In this document: positions 33,298-43,533 of the stretch, one piece after another
Layout of the letters: each line of letters starts with the position of its first letter
How positions within the stretch are numbered: the first letter of the stretch is position 1
Assembly: GCA_025084515.1 (NCBI GenBank)
Contig: JAJAGP010002218.1
Span: forward strand, 62,001 to 126,000
Length of the DNA: 64,000 nucleotides
Source of the DNA: Ancistrus triradiatus
Lineage: Eukaryota; Chordata; Actinopteri; Siluriformes; Loricariidae
Reading direction: 5' to 3'
The notes under the pieces: generated by a model
Told to the model about the DNA's origin: nothing
Seen by the model: the letters and a program-made list of their open reading frames with translations, nothing else
Database searches by the model: none
Program-made: the position numbers and the translations under genes

Positions 33298-33589
33298 GAA
33301 GGTCCTGGGTTCAATCCCAGGGTGGAGCGGCCTGGGTCCTTTCTCTGTGGAGTCTGCATGTTCTCCCCGTGTCTGCGTGGGTTTACTCCGGGTACTCCGG
33401 TTTCCACCCACAATCCAAAGACATGCATGTTAGGTTAATTGATCACGCTGAATTGACATTGACTTGAGTGTATATACATGTGACTTGTCTTGAGGAACCT
33501 TGTGCGTAGATGTGACCTTGTGTGTGTCGCTGAACATGGCAACTGATACTGATAGCGACGTTAAATAAATCAATAAACAAACAAACAAA
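33298..33589 (+). repeat. DANA/Mermaid-type SINE, 5'-truncated, with 15-bp target duplication
   Basis: Flanked by TCTAGACATGTTTAA at 33283-33297 and 33590-33604. The SINE starts directly at GAAGGTCCTGGGTTCAATCC (B-box), so its first tRNA-like part is missing. It ends GCGACGTTAAATAAATCAAT with an AAACAAAC tail. Truncation at the 5' end with an intact tail and a perfect duplication is the signature of target-primed reverse transcription. Confidence 0.93.
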
Positions 33590-33609
33590 TCTAGACATGT
33601 TTAACATTG

Positions 33610-34396
33610 AGGCCATTTCTCAATACCAAGTACGCGAAGTTCGGACTTGCGTACTTCCTAAGTCTGGACTTGGAAGTTGGACTTGCGAGTACATTCTCCC
33701 GAGAACGGGAGGACGCAGTTCGGTTATTCTGCAATTGGAACAGCAGCGTACTTAGCTATGGAGACAACACGGTTTACTTTTTTCACCTAGATAAAAACCT
33801 AAAACATCTTGTATAAAGCCTGTCAGTGGTGGAAGAAGTGCTCAGATCTCTTACTTTCCATTGAATAGTTTATCCCAAAAAAAGCCATCACCAAACATTG
33901 ATTTTAGAAGGGAATTTAATTATGAACTTCCATTTATATCAGACAATTCATATTTAGTATACAGGCTGAACAAGTAACACATATAATGCATAATAAAAAA
34001 CTTTAATAACTGTACGTCACATCTCCGAAATCGTCTGAGCGTTTAAACTGACCGCATAGTTGAATTTTAAACAACTACATTCTCGCCTAAAAAAATCTTA
34101 TAACTTCATTTTGTGACACAATAACAGTATTACTTTAGAAATTATACATCCAGTTGGGAGTCCTCTCATCCGCCATTACCGAGCTGGCAATGCATTGTGG
34201 GATATTTCACTGTTCAAGTCCGCACAAGTCTGCTCTGATGCATCCTCGGTAATATGGGCGGAGCAAGAACACATCCGGGGATTTGGAGCGTACTTGGTTA
34301 GATGCGAACTTAGAAATGGAACAGTACTTGGGCTGCCACTGATGACGTTTCACAAGAACACAAGTACAGAGAAGTAGGCATATTGAGAAAAGGCCT
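33610..34396. mobile_element. Non-autonomous TIR element of unknown superfamily
   Basis: The termini AGGCCATTTCTCAATA and, inverted, AGGCCTTTTCTCAATA match at 15 of 16 positions. They are followed inside by sub-terminal GTACTTG/CAAGTAC words repeated in both directions. Length 787 bp, no transposase motif. The host is a family C Tc1 copy whose sequence resumes on the right, so this is a real insertion, but no clean target-site duplication is left. The only frame inside (33607-33816) has no known domain. Confidence 0.75.
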
Positions 34397-34942
34397 AGGT
34401 TTCTATTTTGCACACAAAAGTTTTAAGTGGCATTTGTGAATGTAAATCTGTATTGTAGAGCTTGATAAAGGTTTGAGAAAATAATCCCCTGCCCATGTGG
34501 TTCTATCAGCTGTTGATGAGTATCGGTTCTTGATGTAGTGCCATCTGAGGGATCGGATATCACGTTTCTGTGTAGGCGTGCACCCTTGCCCTTTATGCAC
34601 TTAAATTCCTCCAGATTCCTTGAATCTTTTAATGATATTATACAGTGTAAAAAGACAAATATGTAAATCCCTTCCCTTTTCTCACACGTTTGTTGACACA
34701 TGGAGATCCTCTGCTCATTTTTGCTCCTCAAAGACTCAGCCTTTCATGGATGCTGCTTTTTGTACCGAATCATGATTACAATCACCTGTTGACATCATCT
34801 GTTAGAAATCACATTTTTTTGTTATTTTACCTCATTACTAGCCCTAAATTGTTGACCAGACAAAACATGAAATATCTTTTCATGTTAATATTTTTTTTTA
34901 TTTTAATTTTCCATACTGAAAGCTTTTTCTGATTTGGGGTTG

Positions 34943-35689
34943 TATACTTGTCTGTTCAAGACATGCTTTGTCCTTTTCTTGATTTTGATTTTGTCTTCAG
35001 TATGCATGTCATATCATGGCATGAAATCTCAACTAAGATCAATGAAGCTGCTTGACTCACGGTTACTGTATCAATAACTCAATAGTCAAGTGTAAGGCAC
35101 ATAGCTGCTTTGATCATGATCTCTGACAGGACCAGGCTGGCAACATGGGAGATAAGTTGGCGGGCAGGCCTGACAGTCCATCAGACCATTCCGTACCTCA
35201 GCATCTTTTCATTGCGTAGACATTGGTGTTTGAAGGACCTGGCTGGCTGACCTGGTGGCCTAGCGCTGGCACAGTCAGCAAAGTCCAAAGCTCCCTGTCA
35301 TTCCAGCAGCAAAAAAATGCAAACGTCTTAAGAATCAGCCTTAATCCTCAGCATCCTGTGGCTGAGCCCTTGACTGAAGCCCCCTTGAGCCCCTCGTTAT
35401 TGACCTGAACTGTCATACTAGCCTGCTGATGACCTCGGCACTCACGCCGATCTATGGTGAGTCATGAGTTCAAATGATTTTCTTCCCTGTTTTCCTTGTG
35501 ACCTGATTGCTAATGACAACATTAGAAAGAGAATAATCGAGATTCAACAAGCTATTGCACCTGAATTTGCAAGTGTGATATCTGTTTGGATTGCTCACTG
35601 ATATTGAAGTGTCGTATTTGTATTCATCATGCAAACCTTTTGAAGGGGAAGATTTGGTGAAAACATCTTATTTACAATATGACCCACCT
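34943..35689. other. Stretch with no firm feature
   Basis: Single-copy-looking. 35100-35480 is less AT-rich and could be regulatory. No coding or repeat signature recognised. Confidence 0.35.
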
Positions 35690-36015
35690 TCACACCTGCT
35701 ACGGAAGTTTCACCATCCTGCCGACAGAGGTCACTGTCGCCAGTTTACTAGGGTGGGTTGTACTTATCGATTGGATGAGCTCAGGGACGATGTGAAGTCT
35801 TGATCTGGCCTGCTAATCAACACGGAGCATTTTTATTGTCTATTGATATCTTTGGTTCTTGAGTTTTATGCATTGTTCTTGGATTTTGTCTTTTGCCTAG
35901 CGTTTGCCTGGATTGTGCTGCTCTGCTGCTTCCAGTTTTGCCCCTGCTTTAGACTATGAGCTCGGGAATAAACCTGCACTATGTTCTAACTGCTATGCTG
36001 TGTTAGTAATGTACA
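35690..36015 (+). repeat. Repeat-like segment with AATAAA-containing end (possible LTR or retroposon remnant)
   Basis: The order GACAGAGGTCACTGTCGCC, GGGTGGGTTGTACTTATCG, GGACGATGTGAAGTCTTGAT and GGAATAAACCTGCACTATG resembles an interspersed fish repeat that ends with a polyadenylation signal. Boundaries and target duplication were not found, so classification is open. Confidence 0.35.
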
Positions 36016-36088
36016 CCCACCAAATGTAGTTGATAGACCAGGATTTTCTCTATGTAGTGACCTACAAACTAATGTAGCTAACAGATAT

Positions 36089-36323
36089 GTGTGGGTGGCA
36101 CCATCATCTCACAGCAAGAAGGTCCAGGGTTCGATCCCCAGTTGGAGTGGTCTGGGTCCTTTCTGTGTAGATTTTGCATGTCCTCCCCATGTCTGCGTGG
36201 GTTTACTAGGGGTTTTCCGGTTTCCTCCCACAGTCCAAAGACATGCATTAGATTAATTGGTCATTCTAAGTTGGCCCAGTCTGAGTATATGTATATATGT
36301 GTATATATATATTAATATATATA

Positions 36324-36385
<62 letters not shown>

Positions 36386-36478
36386 TAACTTTAAAGTATC
36401 CTTTTGTATTGATATAACCTTGTGTCGTTAAAATGGCCATTGAAGCTGATAGCTACATTAAATAAACCAAATAAATAA
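36089..36478 (+). repeat. DANA/Mermaid-type SINE with internal (TA)n expansion
   Basis: Head and B-box GGGTTCGATCCCC at 36127-36139. Conserved body TTTCCTCCCACAGTCCAAAG at 36221-36240. Then a TA run at 36284-36381 sits where other copies have a short ATATATACATG. The 3' part resumes at 36382 (ACCTTGTGTCG, GCTGATAGCTACATTAAATA) and ends AATAAATAAAAACA. The element has grown by expansion of its own internal TA motif. Confidence 0.88.
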
Positions 36479-36532
36479 AAACAGGAATGAAAAGTCTATC
36501 TCCTTAAATGTTTTACATAAATCTTTGCCCAC

Positions 36533-36722
36533 ACATTTACATTTACATTATTTAGCAGACGCCCTTATCCAGAGCGACTTACAATTGATACAGTCTTACA
36601 ATCCAAGCAATTGTGGGTTAAGGGTCTTGTTCCATGACCCAACAGTGACAGCCTGGCAGAGGTGGGATTTGAACCCTGGACCTTCTGGTCCATAGTCCAG
36701 TAACTTAACCGCTAGGCCACTG
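36533..36722 (-). repeat. tRNA-derived SINE (family S), reverse
   Basis: Reverse complement of family S. The tail CATTTACATTTACATTATTT is at the left, AGAGCGACTTACAATTGATA inside, the B-box GGATTTGAACCCTGG at 36664-36678, and the head ends GCTAGGCCAC at 36720. It abuts the left terminus of the family X copy that follows. Confidence 0.9.
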
Positions 36723-36726
36723 ATAC

Positions 36727-37462
36727 TGGTACTCCTCAATTTAAGATGGTCCAACTTATGATATTTTGACTTTACAATGGGAATCCAATAATGCACATTC
36801 AGCAAAAACCATAATTTTGATTTTTTTTAATATTATGATACGCAGTATGACACTCTCTCTCTCTTCCGCTAGGAGCTATGCAGTGCGTGACGTAGAGAGT
36901 CACATAGCACGTGGGACTGTGGTAGCCTAGCGGGTAAGGTACTGGACTATGGACCAGAAGGTCCAGGGTTCAAATCCCACTTCTGCCAGGCTGTCACTGT
37001 TGGGTCCTTGAGCAAGACCCTTAACCCACAATTGCTTGGATTGTAAGACAGTATCAATTGTAAGTCGCTCTGGATAAGGGCGTCTGCTAAATGCTGTAAA
37101 TGTAAATGGTTCAATCAATTCCAATCTTCAATACTTCAGTAAAATAAGCTTCATGTTAATGATCTTGCCTAACTGTAGTTTAATTTCAATGTTTTAAGCA
37201 TGTTTAAGGTACTCTACAAACTACGATCCTGCACTCTCCTGTGCTGGATGATGCAGTGTGTGATGCAGGGAGTCACGTTGCGGGAGTGATGAGCACTGGG
37301 AAATGTAGTGGGGAAAAGCGGGACTTGTGTTTTAAGCATGCTTAAGGTAGGCTACACTATGATATATAAAGTATATATTAAGCTCCTCGGATTTTACGAA
37401 AAATTCAACTCACGATGGATTTGCTCAAACTTATCCCCATTGTAAATCTGGGAGTATCTGTA
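36727..37462 (+). mobile_element. 'CTTACGATGG' mini-transposon (family X) copy 2 with SINE inside
   Basis: Left end GGTACTCCTCAATTTAAGAT then TTTTGACTTTACAATGGGAA. Right end TCACGATGGATTTGCTC then CCCATTGTAAATCTGGGAGT. The internal pair of direct repeats around GTGACGTAGAGAGTCAC (36886-36902) and GTGATGCAGGGAGTCACG (37260-37277) matches copy 1. A family S SINE at 36913-37109 cuts the first internal repeat at a position different from the SINE in copy 1, so the two insertions are independent. Confidence 0.72.
36913..37109 (+). repeat. tRNA-derived SINE (family S), well preserved
   Basis: Complete from GGGACTGTGGTAGCCTAGCG to CTGCTAAATGCTGTAAATGT. B-box GGGTTCAAATCCC at 36966-36978. Nearly identical to 29855-30055. 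Confidence 0.92.
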
Positions 37463-37789
37463 CAGTATCTGCTACAACATACATTTCGGTTCAAAATATA
37501 ATTGTAAGATGAAAATTACACACATAATAATGTAGTTTAAAAGTTCACTTACAATGTCCTGTATATCTTCAATCTGTTTTCCTGTATTATCTCCACTTGT
37601 CCTGGTGTGGACAAGAGGTTGTTTAACACCACTTATCAACAACAGTAATTGTTCAATGATTCTAGTTTAGTGTGGCATAGTGTCACATCAGGTAGTCGTG
37701 GTGCCCGATATCTTTAGAACCCTGTGGACCAAGTTTTGACCCCTGCTTTGATAATCATCTGTGCAAATTTCATGTGTTGGCCTGCATAA
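37463..37789. other. Stretch with no supported feature
   Basis: No repeat or coding signature recognised. Confidence 0.35.
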
Positions 37790-37910
37790 GTGGTTGAATG
37801 ACCACTGATGGACCGTTGACCACTCTAGAGTGTATTACTGCCTTGCACCTTGTGTGTCTTGGGTAGACAACAAACACACCATGAGCATGATGAATTAATG
37901 AATGATTCTG
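37790..37910 (+). repeat. DANA/Mermaid-type SINE tail relic
   Basis: GTGTATTACTGCCTTGCACC followed by TTGGGTAGACAACAAACACAC and a GATGAATTAATGAATGATTC end match the 3' half of Mermaid-type SINEs. The 5' half is unrecognisable. Confidence 0.5.
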
Positions 37911-37999
37911 GTTCTCACTGTTACTCCCTATATTGCATAAATGATAACTGACTAAAATGAAATTTGCATGAAGTACATAACCAGAAGAATAACTTAAAC

Positions 38000-38690
38000 G
38001 TCTTTATCAGTCCACACTTTGGCTTTGAGGGACTGACAATAATTGCGATGATCACGATGAAGACGGTGAGTATTCTGTTATTGATTCAAGCCAATGCTTG
38101 AAACCGATGTTCAGAAATTGGTTCAGCCACAAGCATGCATCTTCTAATCTGAGTTCATTGGCCCATTTCTGCATTTAAATGGAAATTTGGAGGGGTTAAC
38201 CTCGTTCTCTGTGTAGCCCATGGCAAATCTTCCATTAATCAAAAGTTACAAACAGACTTTGCACTCTCATAACTCTTTGCCATGGCTTTCCTGCTGATTG
38301 ATTCCTATACACACATACTGTCTGATTACCATAATGTGTTCTTCTGGTAAAAACTCCACTTGGGGGCTTTGGTGAGAGGAGGGGTGTATGCGGAAGGGTA
38401 GTAAGGTAATACGCTGGAGGAAGTAAATAACAAATGGTGGTGGCTCCTCCTCATCAGGAGTGATTTCAGTCTAATGCTCCATCACGGCACATGGGTGAAG
38501 AGAGTCTTTGTGGTTTGGACTATCAATTATGAGCGTACGTGAGGAGGTAGACACAGTCATTTCACTGATTGTCACCCGTACCAAGCAGTGACACGAGGAA
38601 GTGATCTATCAGTCCATTTCCTGTGACACGGTGAGAAAGATGATGAGTGGCAAAGAGACTCATGCCAAGACCCCCCTCCCCCCACCCAAA
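38000..38690. promoter_or_regulatory. Candidate conserved non-coding element cluster
   Basis: Repeat-free, with ACAATAATTGCGATGATCAC at 38036-38055, TTCCATTAATCAAAAGTTAC at 38230-38249 and GCTGATTGATTCC at 38293-38305. Enhancer-like by texture. No coding frame. Confidence 0.38.
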
Positions 38691-39344
38691 TAGACACCCA
38701 CACATAACCACACACCCTTACATCCTTTCATGACTGTTTTACATGCTCCAGGGAACACATTTTAATCCACACTCTTAACCTTTCCTGTCCTACCATTTTT
38801 CTTCACGCATATTGATTTATACATCCTGACTGGCCCCAAACAGGTGCTTGTGTTATTGATTAAACTTACTTTGTCCGAGAAGTGTTTGCCACCTCTATTT
38901 GTTTTTGGGCTGTGCAAGTAGATACAGATCTTTGTGAATGCAATCTGATGCTATTAGCACATCGCAAGCTGCTTCTAACAGACACAAATCCAATGCAAAA
39001 GTCACACAGACACAACTTACAATTCAATCCAGTGTTATAATATTGAAATTTGAAGATGAAACAAAATGACAAAAATCAGTCCACTTGTACAACTGCAATC
39101 ATACACATTTAAAGTATCACAGTTGGATTAATGTTGTATATGTGATATTTATGTTGATATAATAAATTCATTCATTTTATTAATGAATACAGTTTTGTAC
39201 TTCTATTAATGAGTGACATTTCTCCATGTCAGGCCAGAAGACTGTTAGGTTTGTTTTGTAGAAATGCATGAGCTTCATCGATAATGGTATTTACCCCAGC
39301 ACAACTCTTCTATTTAGTAAAGCAGAACCCCATTAATTCTGTAA
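38691..39344. other. Stretch with no supported feature
   Basis: AT-rich after 38760. Short random frames only. Confidence 0.35.
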
Positions 39345-39828
39345 CATTTAGTGTAACATTGGAAGCACCCCTGCTCTGCTGTGTAGGACTGACCAAGCGC
39401 CCATCCTGATGAGCAGTGAGCTTTGGGTGCCCCTGGCATGGCTATGCTAAGGAAACTGACATCTGGAGACAAACAATGTAGACATAAACCAGAACCCCTC
39501 ACTTCTCCTGCCTCTACTCAGACCTCAGCTTGCCAGAGGAGGGAAATGAGCCAGGTGGTACATCACTGCAAACCACCGCTCTACTGCTTAGCCACTATGT
39601 AACATTGGAGGCACCCCTGGTCTGCTGCAAAAGACAGGCATAGCCCCCTGTTCTGAGGAATTGGAGCCTCTGGGAAAAGCACATCCCGTCACACATCACA
39701 TGCACTGGACTTCAAGCTCCAGCAACTCACTGAACTTGACAGTGCCAGGAAAACACGTGTATCTGAAACTTGACATCAAGCTCACCAGAGGTGGGATACA
39801 AACTAGAGTGCTGGTATACAGTGCTGTA
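39345..39828 (-). repeat. Two tandem, degenerate tRNA-like SINE copies, reverse
   Basis: The word GTAACATTGGARGCACCCCTG occurs at 39352-39372 and 39598-39618. In minus-strand reading each is preceded by a tRNA-like head: GTGGCTAAGCAGTAGAGC near 39598-39581, and a B-box-like TAGTTTGTATCCCACCTC near 39804-39787. The second copy is cut on its right by the family A transposon starting at 39831. Confidence 0.45.
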
Positions 39829-39830
39829 TA

Positions 39831-41178
39831 CAGTGGGGCAAAAAAGTATTTAGTCAGCCACTGATTGTGCAAGTTCTCCTACTTTTCATTATAGGTACAC
39901 TTCAGCTATGAGAGACAAAATGAGAAAAACATAATCTTTGTTGGCAATGACAGAGGTCAAACGTTTCCTGTAGCTGGCATTTTGGCCCATTCCTCCATGC
40001 AGATCTCCTCTAGAGCAGAGATGTTTTCAACTCCCTCCACACATTTTCTATGGGGTTGAGGTCTGGAGACTGGTTAGGCCACTCCAGGACCTTGAAAAGC
40101 TTTTTACGGAGCCACTCCCTCGTTGCCCGAGCGGTGTGTTTGGGATCATTGTCATGCTGGAAGACCCAGCCATGTTCCATCTTCAATGCTCTTACTGATG
40201 GAAGGAGGTTTTGGCTTAAAATCTCACGATACATGGCCCCGTTCATTCTTCCCTTAACACGGATCAGTCGTCCTGTCCCCTCTGCAGAAAAACAGCCCCA
40301 AAGCATGATGGTTCCACCCCCATGCTTCACAATAGGTATGGTGTTCTTGGGATGTGACTCAGCATCCTTTTTCCTATAGTTGAATTTTTACCAAAAAGTT
40401 TTATTTTGGTTTCATCTGACCACATGATATCCTCCCAATCCTCTTCTGGATCATCCATATGCTCTCTGGCAAACTTCAGATGGGCCTGGACATGTACTGG
40501 CTTAAGCAGGGGGACACGCCTGGAGTGTGTTACTGATGGTAGCCTTTGTTACTTTGATCCCAGCTCTCTGTAGGTCATTCATCAGGTCCCTCCGTGTAGT
40601 TCTGGGATTTTTGCTCACCGTTCTCATGATCATTTCGACCCCACAGCATGAGATCTTGCGTGGAGCTCGAGATCAAAGGAGATTATCAATGGTCTTGTAT
40701 GTCTTACAATTGCTCCCACAGTAGATTTATTCACACCAACCTGTAGATTCACTCTTCCAAGCCTGCTGCAGGTCTACAATTGTCTTCCTGGTGTCTTTCA
40801 ACAGCTCTTGGCCATGGTTGAATTTGGAGTCTGACTGTTTGAGGCTGTGGACAGGTGTCCTTTATACAGATAACGAGGTCAAACAGGTGTCATTAATACA
40901 GGTAACGAGTGGAGGACAGAAGAGCTTCTTAAAGAAGTTACAGGTCTGTGAGAGCCAGAAATCCTGCTTGTTTGTGGATGACCAAATACTTATTTCCCAC
41001 CATGATTTACAATTAAATTCTTTAAAAATGCTACAATGTGATTTCCTGGATTGTTTTTTCTCATTTTGTCTCTCATAGTTGAAGTGTATCTATGATGAAA
41101 ATTACAGACCTCTCTCATTTTTCTAAGTAGGAGAACTTGCACAATCAGTGGCTGACTAAATACTTTTTTGCCCCACTG
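39831..41178 (-). mobile_element. Tc1-like transposon, family A copy 3 (both ends, small deletions)
   Basis: Both termini (CAGTGGGGCAAAAAAGTATT and its inverse) are present, with TA at 39829-39830 and 41179-41180. Length is 1348 bp, shorter than copy 2 mainly because about 130 bp near 39928 and about 27 bp near 39971 are deleted. The transposase gene reads leftward. Confidence 0.93.
40010..40815 (-). pseudogene. Tc1-family transposase pseudogene with intact C-terminal catalytic half
   Basis: Minus-strand frame 40330-40010 contains MKHGGGTIMLWGCFSAEGTG, then WVFQHDNDPKHTARATREWL, then PNQSPDLNPIENVWREL. The catalytic Asp of DNDPKHT and the Glu of NPIE are both present and are separated by 34 residues, the DD34E signature of Tc1 transposases. 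Upstream, WSDETKIKLFGKNST (first Asp, about 40420-40375) is in a different frame because of a short deletion. The start region after the Met at 40815 is also frame-shifted. Dead, but the best preserved catalytic core here. Confidence 0.9.
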
Positions 41179-41194
41179 TATACAGTATATACAC

Positions 41195-41432
41195 AGTATT
41201 AGTAGCCTTAGACTACTATTACGGTAGATTTGTTTTTGCAATGGTATAATGATCATATATAACATATTGTTGACAATTGGACCCAAAAATTTCAAACTTT
41301 TATTTATGTTTCCATAATACTCTTTTCCACTGATCTTCATTCCAAACCTTTTTAGCCTTTTCACCCAATTCCCCTTCCGAAAAAGTGATTTCTTGGCTTC
41401 TACCCTTCCAAAAAGCCAGATCAAGCCTCTTG
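41195..41432 (-). mobile_element. Tc1-like family D fragment
   Basis: Diverged left terminus (AGTAGCCTTAGACTACTATT), then the family body (CAATGGTATAATGATCATAT, CATATTGTTGACAATTGGAC). The minus strand has relic transposase words (ERLKRFGMKI, SLFRKGNW). It breaks off at 41432 next to a TA microsatellite. Confidence 0.75.
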
Positions 41433-41470
41433 ATGTGTATGTATAAATATGTAAAAATGTGTGTGTGAAT

Positions 41471-41492
41471 GTATATATATATATATATATAT
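41471..41492. repeat. (TA)n microsatellite
   Basis: Short TA run marking the broken end of the family D fragment. Confidence 0.9.
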
Positions 41493-41689
41493 TCATTCTC
41501 AATATATATAATATTCAATATATAATTTTCATTTCTATAAAACAGTTCTACATTTCGATTGGAAAAGAAACATATTTTCAGTTGTACTACCAAGAAAGCT
41601 GGCGTTTATATTGTGGCACAGAAGAGAGTAAAATGCAATCACAGTCTACAAGTAGGTCTCCGAGTGTGGCTCTGTAGAACAGATTGCCT

Positions 41690-42300
41690 AATCTGACAGT
41701 ATGGGCAGCACAATCTATCTGGCCCTCATTGTGCATCTGACTGGCCGAGGGTTCATTACCATGATCGGTGCTGTAGCTTGCCCTAATATTATCCCACCTC
41801 ATCTGTAAACACTGCCATCCATCATACACACGCCTGCTGCTTATCCAAACAGATAAGGAGTGAGTTCTAATAATTTGCTCATCTCAAAGAAAAGAGGCGA
41901 TGAAGATAATCTTACTATGATGTACAATGATCCCCCCCTCGCCCTCTCTCTCAGAGGAGACAGTCATTATGATCTTAGTGTTAGTTTATTAATGAAACCG
42001 GCTGCGATGACACCAGGCAGCAGGGTTATGGATTATAATGCGATCGGCTCATTCATCGGTTGAATCACCATAAACTAAGCAGGATAAATATTGTAATTCA
42101 GATCACTGGTAAGAAGCATGATGCTGCATCACATTGCGCTGCCTGTAATCTAAACCCTGCTATTATGCAGATTGAAAACAGCTCAGAAGGGCTGATGAGA
42201 TTGTATGATGTGCTTTCATTTTGAGGTGTTTGTATGTGTGCCGTTCTCCCTTTGTGTATGTTTGCTTTTATGGTCTCTTAACAGCTTTAAAGCTGTAGGG
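41690..42300. promoter_or_regulatory. Candidate conserved non-coding element cluster
   Basis: Repeat-free and balanced. It includes GGCCGAGGGTTCATTACC at 41743-41760, TTAGTTTATTAATGAAACCG at 41981-42000, GATTATAATGCGATCGGC at 42031-42048 and CTGCTATTATGCAGATTG at 42157-42174. Texture typical of developmental enhancers. Confidence 0.42.
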
Positions 42301-43533
42301 CTAGGAAAGCTATCTCAATTGTATATAGGCATTACCACAGTCACACTGTGTTTGTAGAATTTTTATGACTACTACAGGAGATATTCCATGAACTCAGCTA
42401 TTGAAATGTCACTTGAGGCACAATAATGATCTTCTACTGCTATTGTAACAAAGCCTCTATGCTTTGCACCTTTACTAACTGAATTATTATGATATGTTTT
42501 GGTGTGATGGCCCTGCTATTCCTGCAACTCCTTTCAATTGAATTTTATAGGTGGGCAAATGATGCCTTTACATAAAGCTTACTACTATAGGTCAAGAATA
42601 TGGAGGCAAGCCATGTTTTTAAACTTTCAAAAATGACTATTAATAAGTGCATTTGCCAACAAATAATATGCTTACTGATAGCTGTCTTATTCAAATAGCT
42701 TTCGTCAGGATGGTGATAATACACTTTTACTGTGGACTTCTTTTTTACAACTGTTACCTATATGAACCATTCCCTCAAATTAGTTCAAACTCCCATAAAA
42801 ACAAACAAACAAATAATGAAAAAATAGTAATTACGCAGTCAGACCTTAGATATTTACAATTATAAGGATTATGTTATGATCTATTTAAAGCCAAGACATT
42901 AATTGCACAAACTATAGTATTGTTATAAGTTAAATATATACACATTATTTTAGGGTGCTTTTGCTGCCAGGTTTATCGTTAAGCTTTATTCAATAAATGA
43001 ATTGAAACACAAAGTATAAGTATATGGGTGGAGCCTAATTTTAACCACACCCCTACGTTAAAAACTGACAACACCAAACACAGAATTTTTTGCAATTATT
43101 TCAAGGTTTTTGTTTTGTTTTTGGATTTGTATTTTTATATATTGTATGTACATTATTTAAAGCTGTGATGGAGTTATGCACATTTGTAGAAATTATAATT
43201 GCAGAAACAGTCACTAACAAAAAGTTTTGAAAAAGTATTTAAAAAATGTAAAAATACAGTTTTTGTACTTTTACTCAATATTTGAACCTTAGATGTGGTG
43301 CAACATAGATACAAACAAAGTATATCTTCCTCTTTTAGCTGCTCCCGTTAGGGTTTGCCATAGCAGATCATCCGGATCCGCACATTGGATAGATGTGTAT
43401 ATATAGATATATATATACAGGTAGTCCTCGACTTACGATGCAGATCCGTTCCTAGGTGGCGTCGTAAACCGATTTTCGGTGTAAGTTGGAACACACGTAC
43501 ATACTGTACATAAATAACATCATAAATAACATA

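Larger units (their letters stand above)
32934..34942 (-). mobile_element. Tc1-like family C copy with two nested insertions
   Basis: Both ends are present: CAACCCCAAATCAGAAAAAG at 32934, and the inverted CTTTTTCTGATTTGGGGTTG ending at 34942, followed by TA. It is interrupted by a SINE (33298-33589) and a 787-bp TIR element (33610-34396). Without these, about 0.9 kb of family C remain, so part of the transposase gene was deleted. Reversed transposase words surround the insertions, for example on the minus strand the N-terminal QQTCEKREG block near 34690. The gene is dead. Confidence 0.87.

Noticed and set aside
35690..36015. Solo LTR of a retrotransposon
   Set aside because: An AATAAA word and repeat-like texture are present, but I could not find TG...CA ends or a target duplication, so only a generic repeat is reported.
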